From Plantago ovata (lineage: Eukaryota; Streptophyta; Magnoliopsida; Lamiales; Plantaginaceae): a stretch of DNA of 64,000 bases. Numbering within the stretch: position 1 is the first letter of the stretch; every line of letters begins with the position of its first letter. Both the position numbers and the translations under genes were made by a program. Positions 1-12,370 of this stretch are shown piece by piece. Below the pieces are notes generated by a model. That model saw nothing but the letters and a program-made list of their open reading frames with translations. It had not been told where the DNA came from and searched no databases. The DNA lies in NCBI GenBank assembly GCA_028274465.1, contig CM051456.1:7937545-8001544 (forward strand). The letters run 5' to 3'.

Positions 1-33
1 TAAGCTAAAATGGAGCTTTATAAACATTAAATA

Positions 34-252
34 CTCTCTATGTATCAGTATAAATGACCCTTTTTAACCTTTTTTGGGACAACATATTTCAGTCTTGACT
101 ATTTTTTAATTATAATAATAAAATATTTAATGAAATGTTATTTTATTATTAAAAAGACAGATGTTATTGATCGAAATTAATCAAAATGAGTAATTTATAC
201 TGAACAAATTAAAACTCTAATGGATAAATATTTTATGAAACGGAGGGAAGAG
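34..252. mobile_element. Degenerate Stowaway-like MITE
   Basis: An AT-rich block begins with a CTCTCTATG-type end and closes with ACGGAGGGAAGAG, the mirror of the CTCCCTCCGT terminus typical of plant Stowaway (Tc1/mariner) MITEs. The two ends match only partly, so it is an old copy. It has no coding capacity. Confidence 0.5.
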
Positions 253-448
253 ATAACTTAAACAACAAACAAACAAAATTATACAAATGCCAATAATAAA
301 GAAATAAACTAATTAAATTATTGCACCTTCTTAACTACAAAATGAATTAATGACGTATGTATTATATATCAACCCAAACAAACCAACTAATTATCCAACT
401 TATACAAACTTAATAATACTACTATTAATTTTGTTTTTCAAATTTGAC

Positions 449-465
449 CCCGTGCGTTGCACGGG
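449..465. repeat. Perfect 7-bp-stem hairpin, Helitron-like
   Basis: CCCGTGCGTTGCACGGG forms a 7-bp perfect stem with a GTT loop. Such GC-rich hairpins sit just inside the 3' ends of plant Helitrons, but no CTRR terminus follows at the expected distance. It lies about 30 bp from the point where the truncated WSD copy stops matching its sister gene, so it may mark the element that interrupted that gene. Confidence 0.4.
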
Positions 466-545
466 ATCATCGTCTGCATAGCCTCGCCCCTGATCAGTAT
501 GATCCAGAAGTTATATAAAGAACACATTAGCTAAAAAAATGTCAC

Positions 546-1878
546 CTGCAATCCTTCTTCTCGTCTTAGATTCACCATTTCTATGCCTGTGATTTGAAGG
601 CCTTCCACAAGAACTATATGTGAACAATCATTCAATTATATATCAGTTAGTTCCATTTTTTAAATAATAAATTCGGGTAAGAAAAGGAAAATTACAAACT
701 AGACCCCCTCATAATAATCCACCATTTTCACTTTAGCAATGGTGCCTATACATGGGCTCCACCGCTACAGTGATAGATGGGTCATTAAGGTTGGTCCGTT
801 GTCTACAAAACAGTAAGAGAATTAATCAAATGTGTACGCACCATAGTTTTTGTCGGTAGGGGATCTCATCTCTAAGTACTTTGATAGACCGCTTGAGACC
901 ATTCCGAGTAGAACATCATTGATGGTCTTCAAAATTACTACTATTATATATCAGTCTCGAGTTAATTAACAATTGACTTTTAAAAGTGTAGTTTTCTCTA
1001 ACTATTAAGTTTAAGTTTAGGCCCATCTAATAATTAAATGTTATGTTTAAATATCAATGTTATGTAACTGTGTTAATTCTGAACTATACCGAAATAATAA
1101 TTAAAAATATTATGAATTTGTTTTCTTTAATTGTTTGAATTTAATTTACCGCTTTAGGAACGGCTCTTTTGACAAGCTTCATATCCTCCATCAGGAACGT
1201 GGCCGTCACCACCTTCCTCCGCCCAAGGTCCACCCCATCTCCACCGCGCACGACATTAACCCCGTCCTTCAGAAACGTGACCCTCAACAAAAACTGCATC
1301 ACATAAACCAACGCATACCAAACTACCTTCAAAAACCTCCACACCACACTCCACAACCTCCTCCTCTGCATTTTTGCCCTAGCCACCATCCCAACACTTG
1401 GTTGCTGCGTCGGTTCATCAACTCTCCTACACATCGACATCAACAGAGACACAAGCGAAATTCCATCCCCGACCGCATGGTGGATACGGAATATCACAGT
1501 GTTGTGCGACATGAGCAAGTGAAGTTCCCATAGGGGCTTATCTGTAGACAGAGGTGTGGCGCAGAGATCGGCTATGTACTCATTTACGTCGTCATCTGGG
1601 TTTTCGGAGATGGGGTGGTGGCGGATGACAAGGTGGTCTTCGAGGTTGAGTGCGGTTTTGTGCCAATATTCACGGCCAGAACGTTTGACTAAGATGCTGC
1701 TAAGCCGAGGGTGGGTTAGGAAAAATGGGGAGGATTGGAGGAGTGTTCGGATCACGGATACGTTGAGTGGGAGTTCACAGGTGAGGATGGAGTAGGTTAT
1801 TAGCCCCATTTGTGGCTGCACGAATTGGCGTCCCAATGGGGTTAGCGGCTCATCAATATCAACATTTGACGATGCCAT
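546..1878 (-). pseudogene. WSD1-like wax ester synthase/DGAT, copy 1, 3'-truncated in window
   Basis: The first three exons of a WSD-family O-acyltransferase are visible: exon 1 at 1150-1878, exon 2 at 842-926, exon 3 at 546-613, all in phase with GT-AG boundaries (294 codons). The protein carries the acyltransferase signature HHAVGDG (HHxxxDG) and the conserved stretch after TINDVLLG. Family members join fatty alcohol or diacylglycerol to acyl-CoA to make wax esters or TAG, usually at the ER for cuticle lipids. The start is set at MASSNVDI to match the sister gene; an in-frame upstream ATG at 1932 exists. Exons 4-6 of the neighbouring copy, which encode the C-terminal DUF1298 part, have no counterpart between 1 and 545. 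Homology with the sister ends near position 495. Either the gene is a truncated pseudogene or its last exons lie beyond the window edge past an insertion. Confidence 0.8.
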
Positions 1879-2649
1879 TTCAACTTTGAAATATGTACCG
1901 CTACTGCTAGTGCTAGTACTTAACACGAACACTGGGGGTATATATAGAGCTTAACACAAGTAAACAATAGTATTACGGTTAATTGTTGTAATGAATTAAT
2001 GAATTACTGTAGTAACATGTGTAATAGTACTGATGGATCCACCAAGTGAAAGCGATGAAGACTTTGATAGGTCGTGTCGTGAATTTGACAGTGTGCAGTA
2101 ACTTCACCATTTTTTCTAACTTGCAGACACTCGACAAGTTTCAATCGAGGGGAAAAAAATAATAATAAAAAGTGTTAAAAGTAAATCGAGTGGTGGACAT
2201 TATAATTAGTTTGAAATACTTATGGACAACCAATCCATTACATTATTATTTTGTTTCTCAAAATTTTGAATCTCATCATGATCATATATTTTCAGTAAGG
2301 ATACTGACCTCTCATATTGTTACCAATCGATCACCTTTACGTACGATACAATGGATGAATCCTCCAACCAATAGATTGGGGTTTGAGTCACCATAAAAGT
2401 AAATAGGAAACAATCATTAATCCACTCGATTTGCCGGTTAAAAAATAAAAAAATAACACTCCTAAAACCAATGATGCTTTGTATATAGACTCATGTGTAA
2501 CTCATGTGTAACATACACATGAATTCGAGTGAGATAAAAGGTAAAAATGTGAAATGCATCAGGTCATATGAAAAGCATGCTTTTTAATAGGTGACATGGT
2601 TGTTAACAATATGATACACTATCATTCGACTGTACCGAAAATTTATAGT

Positions 2650-2812
2650 AGTTCCGTCCCGTTTCAGCCTTCCAATTTATTTTTTTTACTTTATCAAATT
2701 CTTATTTGACCTCAAACTAATCTTAAATTATACTGAAAAAATAATATTTAAACATTAAGTTTCAAAATTATTTCTCTAATATGAATTAGGATAAATTTAA
2801 AGTCAAACGGAG
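2650..2812. mobile_element. Stowaway-like MITE
   Basis: The left end TTCCGTCCCGTTTCAGCC and right end AAAGTCAAACGGAGG are imperfect inverted repeats of the plant Stowaway type, about 160 bp apart around an AT-rich core. It lies between the two WSD copies. No ORF of interest. Confidence 0.55.
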
Positions 2813-3231
2813 GCTAAAGAAATCAAGAAAACAAACAATAAGCTTGGGACATAATTGTTACAAATGCTCTATTATCCGATTAACACTTAAGTATCTTATA
2901 CGCGCGCAGCAGCAAAACTTCTTGCACAAATTTTGAAAAACAGAGCTTTGAAATTGAAGGTCCATGAAATTGAAGTTAACTTTATGGAGCTTCAGCTTCG
3001 GACTGATTTTGAAAACTTTCGAAATTGAAATTAGCACCGTATATAGGTATAAGATCAGTTCGAAGTTGAGGGTAGAGAACTCATTTTTTCTTGAAAATCC
3101 ATGTGGGAATTTTCTCCAGGGACAATCGATCCATGCATTGAACATGGTCTATTTGAGTTACATCTATGTCACTGTGTGGGTCAACGAACCTAGGTCCTAA
3201 AGAAAACAAAATCAATACACATCAAGGGAAA

Positions 3232-3391
3232 AAAAATGAGGTGGAGTAGTGGAAAGGGAGTTGAGATGGTGAAAGGAGAGATGCAGAGTTCGATTTCCGG
3301 CGGAAACATAATGCGGTTTAGGTGTGGAGATATAAAGTGGTTAAAAATGTTGTATAATAGTAGTGTACGAGTGTTGTAATAATTGCCATTT

Positions 3392-3428
<37 letters not shown>

Positions 3429-3435
3429 GAAAAGC
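3232..3435 (+). mobile_element. tRNA-derived SINE with A-rich tail
   Basis: A short block has a box-A-like GGAGTAGTGGAAAGGG near 3242 and a box-B-like AGAGTTCGATTTCC near 3286, then about 90 bp of unrelated body, and ends in A16 followed by an (AAAAG)n run. This is the layout of a plant SINE. No clear target-site duplication was found. Confidence 0.55.
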
Positions 3436-3621
3436 CTTGAGCCTGACCGCTGAATTGGAATCTCTAGCCTTGGCATGTTAGGAGCCATTTCCCCTAATTG
3501 GACTTAACCCGTTTCTTAGGAACGTGCTGCCATTCAGATATTGCAACACAATGTAAACAATTGTAACAAAAAAATAATCAGAAGTAGCTAGATTTAGAAA
3601 TGAAAGGATTAGGAATTACGT

Positions 3622-3858
3622 ATGGAGAGAGAAATGATTGAGGGTTTGATTGAACCATTTCTCTTTGCGGGTCAAGCACTTGGTGTGCTTTCCAACGCCA
3701 GGAACTGGATCATACGAGCACTAGTTAAGATGGTGAGAAACACGAGCATTATCGAGACGATCGATATCGAGGAAGAAGATGAAAGTAGCATAGAGCTTCA
3801 TTCTATTTGTGATCACCATTGGAATGGTTTTGAATTTTATTTGGAATTTTACAGATGA
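3622..3858 (+). other. Unrecognised 78-codon ORF
   Basis: An open frame encodes an acidic, methionine-started 78-residue peptide (MEREMIEGLIEPF...). It is preceded by a purine-rich leader and followed by ordinary AT-rich DNA. I recognise no family, and no splice-linked exon is evident. It may be a small gene, a fragment of a transposon protein, or chance. It is listed because it is one of few non-low-complexity ORFs in the gap between the WSD copies. Confidence 0.2.
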
Positions 3859-4274
3859 CCTCTTTTGGACTTAAAAAAGAGGGGCTGATTAGCTTTTAGA
3901 CAAAGTTTCGCCTCTTGTTCGTACTTGGATTCGAATCTCTGCAGTTTGAACCAGACTACGAGTGTGTACGAAATACTAATTCTCAAGGTTTTGAACTTTT
4001 AAATGATGAAATACATGTGTGTATAAACTTCTTGACATTCATATGAATATAGAGCAAGGCACTCATATTTTTCAGTACGATCCGATCCCTTCCTAAGTAA
4101 AAGTGCAGAAAGTAATCAATCAACACACAAATAAGTCCTTCATGGAATTACTATCTATACATGCAGTTAGTACTACAATATATTGATGAAAGAGGATCCA
4201 TAACTTCATCACACAAATACTACTTCAAGTTATTGCTGAAGTAAGAAGATATATATCGAGTTCATTCAAACTAA

Positions 4275-6925
4275 TTAAACCGATTGCACAACAATCTCCA
4301 TCGTAGCTGCTTTCTTCATCTCCATCAAAGCATCTTCGAAACATTTGGCCAACTCTTTAGGATCTGGAATTACATCGCTCAGTACCTGGATTTGCATATC
4401 CGCCACCCCCATATAACTCACAAAATGCATCACTAGTGCCTGCATACATATAAAAGACACAAATAATGATGATAACGAACATTCTTTTGATCAACTAGTA
4501 GATTTAAAGAGTTAAAGTTAATGAAGAAGTTTAATTTACATGAGGTATGTTGCTAATAGTTGCCTTATAAGACTTGACAGTGTTGCCTGCAAATGAGATC
4601 TTCTCGCGAGGGCCAATAACATTTGAGATGGTGAACGAAGTATGACAAAGTAGACGGTGAATCAATATGGTAAATAACTGCACGCGAACAAAGAAATGCA
4701 CGTTACAAAAGTCATGCATGTACTATGTTTCAAAAGCTCAATGTGGTGTAGTGTGTTCGACCGTTGAAGTACCTTTAACCCGAAAAGTAAGGTAGCAAAG
4801 TCCAAAATCTTGGAAGAAAATCGAGTCTTCAGGGGAAGCCTTTTATTTTTCATCACTGCTTTGGATGTTCTAACGGATTGGAGTGGATCGGAACCACGTC
4901 CATGGTAAGGAATAGGTATGAGTAGATAAGCAAATTTGTTACCCCAAGGTGTTCTGGAGTTTTTCTTCATTAAATTTGGCATTTCCTGAAATCATTCATC
5001 AGTTGCATGGTATTAACTTCAGTGTACTAAGTATGATCAGGAAGTTACAAAGAACACATTGGTCGAAAAAATGTCACCTGCAATCCTTCTTCTCGTCTTA
5101 GATTCACCATTTCTATTCCTGTGACTTGAAGACCTTCCAGCAGAGCTATACGTACGTAAATAACCACCATTCAATTATAAACTAGTTCAATTAGCAAAAA
5201 CTTTTTTTTTATAGTTATAAATGTCAGCCATAGAATAGAACTATATATATATATATATATGCAAGGCACGTCAATAAATGCTCTAGACAATGTGAGGTAT
5301 ACAAATTAGCTCCTGAGGGTACCTACAGCAAACAATTGGTAGAGAATTACTCAGTTTTGTGACTAGTGGGCACAAGACCCGCATGATTTGGTTGTTGGAG
5401 ACAATGGTTTAATTCCCAGTTGCCCTGAAGTAAGTATGCATATCGAGGGGACCAAAATGATTTATGTATATATTTCTTCATTAAAAAGTATTTCAGAAAT
5501 TAGGACGAAAACTTTACTTATTTAAAATATACATATAGAAACATTAAAATTCTGGATGGAGGGGGAACGCCCGCAACTCACTGTGCAGCCGGTATGTTTA
5601 TCCGGAAAATATTCCACACACCAAGACCAAATAAGTTGTGGTCTATGTAGTCGAAAATCAACCACACATGAATCGGAAATTGTAATGTGATTAATTGTGA
5701 ACCAAATGATTTATGAATACTCATAAATCATAAACCATGCTCACATAAAAATTTTCTTGTTTATCCTACTAGATTGACTAGCTAAACAGTTTTACTTGTA
5801 AACAAGCAGTCCGATCTTTTATTTGGGTAATTACTCAATAAGCATATGTGTACGTACCACGGTTTTTCTCGGTGGAGGATTTCATCTCTAAATACCTTGA
5901 TAGACCAATTGAGACTAGTCCAAGTAGAACATCATTGATGGTCTGCAAAAATTAGAATTGGATTAAGATTTGACTTTCAAAACTTTTGTTTTCTCCCGCC
6001 ATTACTGCCCTTCTAATATAATTATACATTTTTTTAGATTATTTAGATTTTCTTTTTAATGGTATTAAACAATTTGAAAAATGGACAAAAAATAAATACG
6101 TGAATAATTTTTAAAAAAAACACATGTGCTATATCAAAAAAATAATTAAAAATATATTAGTTATAATTCATTTTCTCTAATCGTTTGAATTTAATTTACC
6201 GCTTTAGGAACGGCTCCTTTGACAAGCTTCATATCCTCCATCCGTAACCTGGCCGTCACCACCTTCCTCCGCCGAAGGTCCACCCCATCTCCACCGCGCA
6301 CTGCAGTAACCCTGTCCTTCAGAAACGACACCCACAACAAAAACTGTATCGCATAAACCACCGCATACCAAACCACCTTCAAAAACCTCCACACCACACT
6401 CCACATCCTCCTATGCATCTTCACCCTAGCCACCATCCCAACACTGGGCTGCTGCGTTGGGTCATTGACTCTCCTACACATCGACATCAACAGAGACACG
6501 AGCGAAATCCCATCCCCGACCGAGTGGTGGATACGGAATATCACAGTGTTGTGAGACATGAGCAAGTGAAGTTCCCATAGGGGCTTATCGATAGAGAGGG
6601 GTGTTGAACAGAGATCGGCTACGTAATCGTTTATGTCATCGTCTGGGTTTTCGGAGATGGGGTGGTGGCGGATGACGAGGTGGTCGTCGAGGTTGAGTGT
6701 GGTTTTGTGCCAATATTCACGGCCAGAGCGTTTGACTAAGAGGCTGCTAAGGCGCGGGTGGGTTAGGAAGAATGGGGAGGATTGGAGGAGTGTTCGGATC
6801 ACAGAGACGTCGAGTGGGAGTTCACAGGTGAGGATGGAGTAAGTTATTAGTCCCATTTGTGGCTGGACGAATTGGCGTCCCAGAGGGGTAAGTGGCTCAT
6901 CGATCTCAACATTTGACGACGCCAT
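4275..6925 (-). CDS. WSD1-like wax ester synthase/diacylglycerol acyltransferase, copy 2 (complete)
   Basis: Six exons join in phase: 6200-6925, 5858-5942, 5078-5145, 4773-4985, 4540-4677, 4275-4439, giving 464 residues, close to the usual plant WSD length. The acyltransferase motif HHSVGDG lies at residues 133-139. The middle contains TINDVLLG and VNLRREEGLQ, and the C-terminal half (exons 4-6, DUF1298) contains SNVIGPRE and ends ATMEIVVQSV. Known family members esterify long-chain alcohols with acyl-CoA, making cuticular wax esters, with lesser DGAT activity; substrate preference cannot be read here. It is a tandem duplicate of the truncated gene about 5 kb away, with near-identical exon 1. 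All boundaries are GT-AG. The start is the first in-frame ATG after an upstream stop and matches the paralogue. A short TA microsatellite (about 5241-5262) lies in intron 2. Confidence 0.92.
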
Positions 6926-8664
6926 TTGAAGTATGTACTGCTAGTGCCTAGGACTTGTAACACGTACACTTGGGGTATATATATAGAGCTTCACACAAAT
7001 AAAAAATAGTAGTATTACGGTTGTCATAGTATAACTTATTACGGTTGTCATGAATTATACTCAATTCCATTAAAGTTTTGTAAAAACTGTTGGCATATGA
7101 TAATATTATCTGTGATACACAAAATTAAGTTCTATATAATATAAACTGAATAATATTTTACCTTAATAATTACTTTTAAATTGTTACTGGATCAACTTTA
7201 ATATTACATTACAATCATGGTAGAAGATATTCAGCCCGTATGTAGACATGATTTCTCCTCCTATAGAACATACTAATTGCGGCGGACTACTCATTAGGGG
7301 CGTATTAAAATATCTTATATCACTTGTGAGAGAGACATTATTAAGTCATATATAACCTGAATAACGACGCATGTAAGTTAAATAATTTTATCAAAGCCGT
7401 AAAGCAAGAATAATTTTCCTACCTAAGATGTAAGGGGTAAAGCAAGAAGATTTACTATATATGGGCTTCACCCAAAATTTTCCTACCTATTTACTGCTTG
7501 TATACGGGCTTCAATAAAATTTTCGTACCTATTTACTATATATAGGCTTCACCCATAATTTTCCAACCTATTTATACTATATATGTTTCAGTTTTTATTG
7601 TTCTCAGCGTGTTTGAAACTTTGAGTTTTTGTTTGTTTTGGTGGTTGTAACTACAAAATTTTGAGAGAATTTAAGATATTGACTATTAATATTTAAACAA
7701 ATCAAGTACATTCTAAAGAATGTTTTTTATGTCTTCGATGAAATCCGCCTGTAAATAGGCATCAACGGATTCACTTACCTACTACATTCTGAAATACATT
7801 CTTCATATTACTTATTCTTGTTATGGAGTGTATCTTATTTTTATCAATATACTCCCTCTATTTTTTTTAATTATTATTTACGTTTAATTTTAAAATAGTT
7901 TTGAGAAGGTTTATAAAATGTGTGTTGATAGGATCTGTAATAAATTGTGAGATTTAAGTACATAAAAACAGAATTTACACTATGGCGTATAGTGTAAATT
8001 CATATAGTGACATGAATCTACACTATAGCCTGCGACAATTATTCAATGTAGAGTGTGACACGCCACTGATTAATTGAACACTTCAGTTTGTAATAGTAAT
8101 TGTGACGGGTTATGAAATAAAGTAGCATTGATTTTTCTTATTAATAATGGTGGCACGAAAGTACTTTGCAATAGTCCGCTTTAGCATCAAATTGATTTTT
8201 AACTCATACTACGTGCATTCATAGATGGGCCAGGACCAGGAAGCAAGTGGATCGGAGATAAATCCTCATTACTACCCTACTATTTAGCTACGTGCATTTG
8301 CTTCATGACTGGACCATTAACATAAAGTTGATTAATTGTTTCGTGATTAATTACCAGTACTTAGGCAGTTACCAGTTACTACCACTACCAGTATGTGAGA
8401 TACTAGCTAGCGACTGTGAGTCCTTTCCCAGGCCACAAATATGGCAATAACTAAGATATACATAACGCTGCGGGAATATTAATCACACTTATCCATTTCT
8501 TATTTTTCTCTGTTTTATTATCACCACGTACCTTTAAAATTATTAAAGTAATATAATAAGCCTGTTGATTTACCCAATTGATTGACCTACCAATCAATTT
8601 TAATCCCTTGATCTTGCTTATCTAATTTCAATTTGGTGTGTATATGTGTCATTAGTTAATTAAA
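6926..8664. other. AT-rich intergenic DNA upstream of WSD copy 2
   Basis: This contains the WSD copy 2 promoter side (a TATATATAGAG element near 6978-6990 on the gene-proximal side) and otherwise AT-rich DNA without supported genes. A short degenerate tandem repeat at 7410-7590 is listed separately. A Stowaway-type left end (ACTCCCTCTATT) near 7850 has no recognisable partner. Confidence 0.5.
7410..7590. repeat. Degenerate about 40-bp tandem repeat
   Basis: The phrase GGGCTTCA..AAAATTTTCCTACCTATTTACTATAT recurs about three times with spacing of 38-43 bp (anchors near 7463, 7506 and 7545), with a partial copy upstream near 7411. No coding sense. Confidence 0.6.
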
Positions 8665-8670
8665 AGATGT

Positions 8671-8835
8671 AGGGTTCGAATTCTGTTGGCGTGATTTTTC
8701 TCCATAATTTTTATTATTATTTTTATTGAAGTTGGTTGTTTCGAATCTTGTTGGCGTGATTTTTCTCTATTATTTGTATAATTATTTTAGTTGAATGTGT
8801 TGGGTTCGAATCTTATTGACGTAATTTTTTTCTTC
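8671..8835. repeat. About 65-bp tandem repeat containing a box-B-like motif
   Basis: Two and a half copies of a unit starting GGGTTCGAATCTTGTTGGCG are anchored at 8672, about 8736 and 8802 (periods 64 and 66). GGTTCGAATC matches the tRNA box B, so the unit may descend from a SINE-like element, but no box A is seen. Confidence 0.6.
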
Positions 8836-8940
8836 TTTATTTATTCTCTTCTTAAATGTTTATTTTTTAACATAAAGTTGTATGACGTATTATACTTAAT
8901 TTTAAAAATAACCATGATATGTTCTTATAAAAAAAGACAT

Positions 8941-9060
8941 ACTTCCTCCGTCCAATAATAAATGTAACACTTGATTTTGTTGATTTTTTTATGGTCATTT
9001 TGACCTTAAATTATTCTTAAATCATAGGATAAAATAACTAAAAACATCATATTATGAAAC
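8941..9060. mobile_element. Half of a Stowaway-like MITE
   Basis: CTTCCTCCGTCCAATAATAAATG is a typical Stowaway left end, followed by the AT-rich core, but the right end is missing. The Helitron-like repeat begins immediately after, suggesting truncation at the junction. Confidence 0.5.
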
Positions 9061-9074
9061 TAGAATGTTTATAT

Positions 9075-9452
9075 GAAGTACTTGACAATATACTCAACTG
9101 ATGAAGAATATCAATTAACATGCGAAAAAGATGCATTGCAGATTTTGAAGTTGAATGTTTCCAAAGTCTAGAGATGTATCTGATGGTTCTTAACTCATTG
9201 GAAGAATACTTTTCGTATGTCTAATATAGTTCAATTCGAAACTATTAATTGCATAACTAAAAAAACTATATACATTTATATCACACCATTTATATTAAGT
9301 TTAATTACTCAATTAGTTTTTTTTATTACGTTTGAAGTCATAATGTGAAGATTATATATTCACTCTATTTATTTCAATATATTATTTAATAAAATAATAA
9401 TATTTTTTACAAGATTACACTTCACACGCGTAGCGTATGACGCGGTTCCTAG
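9075..9452 (+). mobile_element. Helitron-like non-autonomous element, copy A
   Basis: This roughly 380-bp block is homologous to the minus strand of 44990-45350. It ends in a 5-bp-stem hairpin CGCGT...ACGCG, a short spacer and CTAG followed by T. A 3' hairpin before CTRR and insertion next to T are Helitron hallmarks. Its 5' end is ill-defined and it encodes nothing. Confidence 0.6.
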
Positions 9453-10577
9453 TATAAAATATGCTCACTCCGTCTCAATAAAAAGAAATTAGCTTCACTG
9501 TTTTTGAAAAAAAAAAAAATTGACAAAAATATACACTGAAATTTTGATTCCGATGTAGTAGCCCGACCAATAATTTCACTACGCCTCTCTAGCCCAAGAG
9601 CATAGGAGAGCGGACCAAATGCGTAAGAGATGGGTTCCTCCAAGACGTTTAGATTCGCACAGATCCATTCCATTGAAGTCTCTTGTTAGTTCCTTAATAG
9701 ATGTTTCATAAGATTCTTGCATTATATTACTCCCTTTGAGTATATTATCAATTTGTGGTGTAATTTAAGAATATTTTGTAATTGTATTTTTCTGAATGTT
9801 AATATAAATTACAAATTGTACGTGACATGAAATTTATTTAGCCAGATAAACGATAATTGAAAAGGTTGAGTGGATATATGCGTGGTGTTGGAAAACGTGG
9901 TAAGCTATTCAACCAGTGGCATGATCTGAAATAGACATTGAATACTTTGAGCTGTATCGTTCATATAGCAGGCACAATATTTATTGAGATGGAATGCAGA
10001 TATGAATTGGTTGAGTCTTGAATTACTATCACGTTGAAACTTTTGATAAGTCAATTCAAAGATTTCACCTCAATTTAGCAGTGCAGGACATGCATACGCC
10101 AGGCTCTGTGCCTTCCCATACACAAATAAGTTCTCCTTTTATCTCTTAACACACGTATACTGAGTTTATTTGACAGGATGAAAGAGGTCGGTGAACATTT
10201 AAAAACCATGCAAATATGCAAGGCATGTTTTGGTTCGTTTTTTCATGAACGAAAGAGGCGCATGTGTTTGATTAGTTTTTCTCATGGAATGGACGGTTCA
10301 TAATCCATTTAGACTTTGTTATCTTTGTCTGAACAGAATTTCAATTTGACCTTTCTTTTATAAAATAATTTTTAATTTAATTATAAATTACTCATAAATT
10401 ATAATGATAAATTTTTTTATAAAATTATATTATAAAAATAATTATAATTTTATTAAAATATTTTATCATTGTTATCAAAAAATAATTTATAGTTAAAGTA
10501 AAAAACTACTCCATATTAATAAAAATAAACGGAGGAGTATAATGTAATGTACTGTAGTACAGTAGTACTAGTATTAT
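9453..10577. other. Intergenic DNA with MITE ends
   Basis: No gene is supported. A Stowaway-like left end (CACTCCGTCTCAATAAAAAG) lies at about 9465, and a right end (AAACGGAGGAGTA) at 10529-10541 closes an AT-rich block starting near 10320. The rest is AT-rich. Confidence 0.45.
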
Positions 10578-10875
10578 ATGAAAATAAATTCGCTAGGACA
10601 AATTTGCGGGTGCACATGGCCTGTAACTTGTAAGTTGTAATTTCAGTTTTTTGGGCAACAATGAATAAAGGTCCTGCCTTTAATTAAAAACGGACGACAA
10701 GTTTTTAATAAAACTTTTCTTGGTTCGCCTCATGTTCTGAGCTTTAAATCAAAATTTCGCAACAACACCATGTGACAATCATCACTGCCTATTTTCATTT
10801 TAAATTAGTAATAATTCGACATTAATTAATTAACTCTTTACACAAATTTATCCAACTCTCATTGGTGAATCTTAT
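10578..10875 (+). repeat. Dispersed noncoding repeat, copy 1
   Basis: About 300 bp here matches 21258-21555 in the same orientation, with long shared tracts such as GACAAATTTGCGGGTGCACA and ACAACACCATGTGACAATCA. No coding frame is conserved and no terminal repeats are apparent. The class is unknown. Confidence 0.75.
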
Positions 10876-11211
10876 TACTATTACACTTATTTCGTCCTGT
10901 TTAACCCTTCATTTTAAAATTGACCCCGGAATAGCATTCGTTTGCTATTTGTTTCAGAACTCTGAGCTGGCCTGGCCAGTTGGTAAAATTTTCAGGATTT
11001 GCAAAGTGGTGTCATGTTTCTGAAACAGCCTGCTTGTGTGGTGCCGAACGTAAATGCTACTGGGGAACTTGGTACTGGTGTTCAGTGGCGTATGCACACT
11101 ATGGCAAGGGTGTCCCCCTTGATTTTTTTCTTGAAATTGCTATTATACCCTTCTTGCTAAATAGTTTTAAAATCTATAAATATAGTAATGTACAACTTAA
11201 ATAAATTTATT

Positions 11212-11300
11212 GCTTTGTAGCCTAGTGGAAAGGACCATAGTTTGTTATGTATATAGTTTGTTATGTCTGCGGCGAGAGTTCGAATCTCGGTGTTAACTAT
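11212..11300 (+). mobile_element. tRNA-like SINE fragment
   Basis: TGTAGCCTAGTGGAAAGG resembles box A and GAGAGTTCGAATCTC resembles box B, about 50 bp apart, followed by a T-rich run. This is SINE head architecture without a recognisable body. It is not a functional tRNA: no cloverleaf could be drawn. Confidence 0.45.
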
Positions 11301-11390
11301 TTGATTTCTTTTTAGGCCAGCTCCATCAGGAGCTCAACATGAGGAATTGATCTCCATCAGAAGTTCAATGGAGCTCAAGTTAACTTTAAG

Positions 11391-11426
11391 TTGAGTTTGA
11401 GCTCAACTAGATGAGCTCAAACTCAA
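11391..11426. repeat. Perfect 15-bp inverted repeat with 6-nt loop
   Basis: TTGAGTTTGAGCTCA at 11391-11405 is the exact reverse complement of TGAGCTCAAACTCAA at 11412-11426, separated by ACTAGA. It sits within GAGCTC-rich sequence and is probably a MITE or insertion remnant. Confidence 0.85.
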
Positions 11427-12370
11427 TTTATATTATATTATTTTTCTTTTTTTTTTTGCTTTTTTTTTTCTTTCTTACTTTTGTCTTATTTATTGTTACA
11501 ACATATACTACTACTAGCGTGAATATACATATACTACTAGCGTCTTTTTATTTTTTCTTTTTTATGTTTTTTTTCTTCTTTTCTTTTTTATTATTTCCAT
11601 ATTTAATAATGCTTAAATAAAAATAATAAAATAAAAATTTTAAAGTAAGCCATTATATTACATAATTTTTATCACAAAAATTCTAAAAAATAAAAGACTT
11701 TTAATTTTTCACGAGTGTATTTTTTTTTAATTTGATAAGCTATTGTATAATTTTTTATTTAATAATTTTTTCTAATATTTATTGCATTCGATGTATTATA
11801 TGATATTTAAAAAAAAAATGAATAATTGATAAAAAAAACTAATGAAAAACAAAGGATGAAATAATAAAATAATGAAAAATAGGGGATCAATGAAGATCAA
11901 CTGTTGGAGCATGTTAGAAGAGATGGAGATTAAGTTAGTGGAATGCTGACGTGGCGCAGTTGAACTCCACTTTTTGGATCAAGTAGAAGGCCTTATAAGA
12001 CCACCTTTACTTCCTTTCCCATCTCTATCAAAAGTTTTATTTTAATCAAAATGAAGTTTCCTACACTTTTTTGCTTCATTCATTTTACTGAAAAAAGAGC
12101 ATTCTACTTTTTTCATCTCAGCCTTTTAGTAACTTCATTTATTGTGTATTAATTTGCAAATTTCATTATGTTAAGATAACAATTTTTCTTTTTAAATATG
12201 TTTACACTTTACAAATATATAAATAAAATGAATCGAATACATTTGTATTTAAAAAAAAAAAAATTCGATAAAAAATTGTGTGTAACATAAAAAAAATCAA
12301 AAATATATTTGCATGTCGATTTACGATAGTTTTGAATTATAATTTTTATATCATTATTTTTGCATCTTGT

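Noticed and set aside
1135..1795. Plus-strand ORFs of 132 and 79 codons across WSD copy 1
   Set aside because: They are shadows of the minus-strand acyltransferase exon. The same holds for the ORF at 6633-6842 over copy 2.
5340..5460. Possible SINE near GACTAGTGGGCACAAGACCC
   Set aside because: No good box B and no tail; resemblance is limited to one short motif.
11411..11620. ORF made of Phe/Leu/Ile runs
   Set aside because: It arises from T-rich low-complexity DNA inside a transposon; no protein family.
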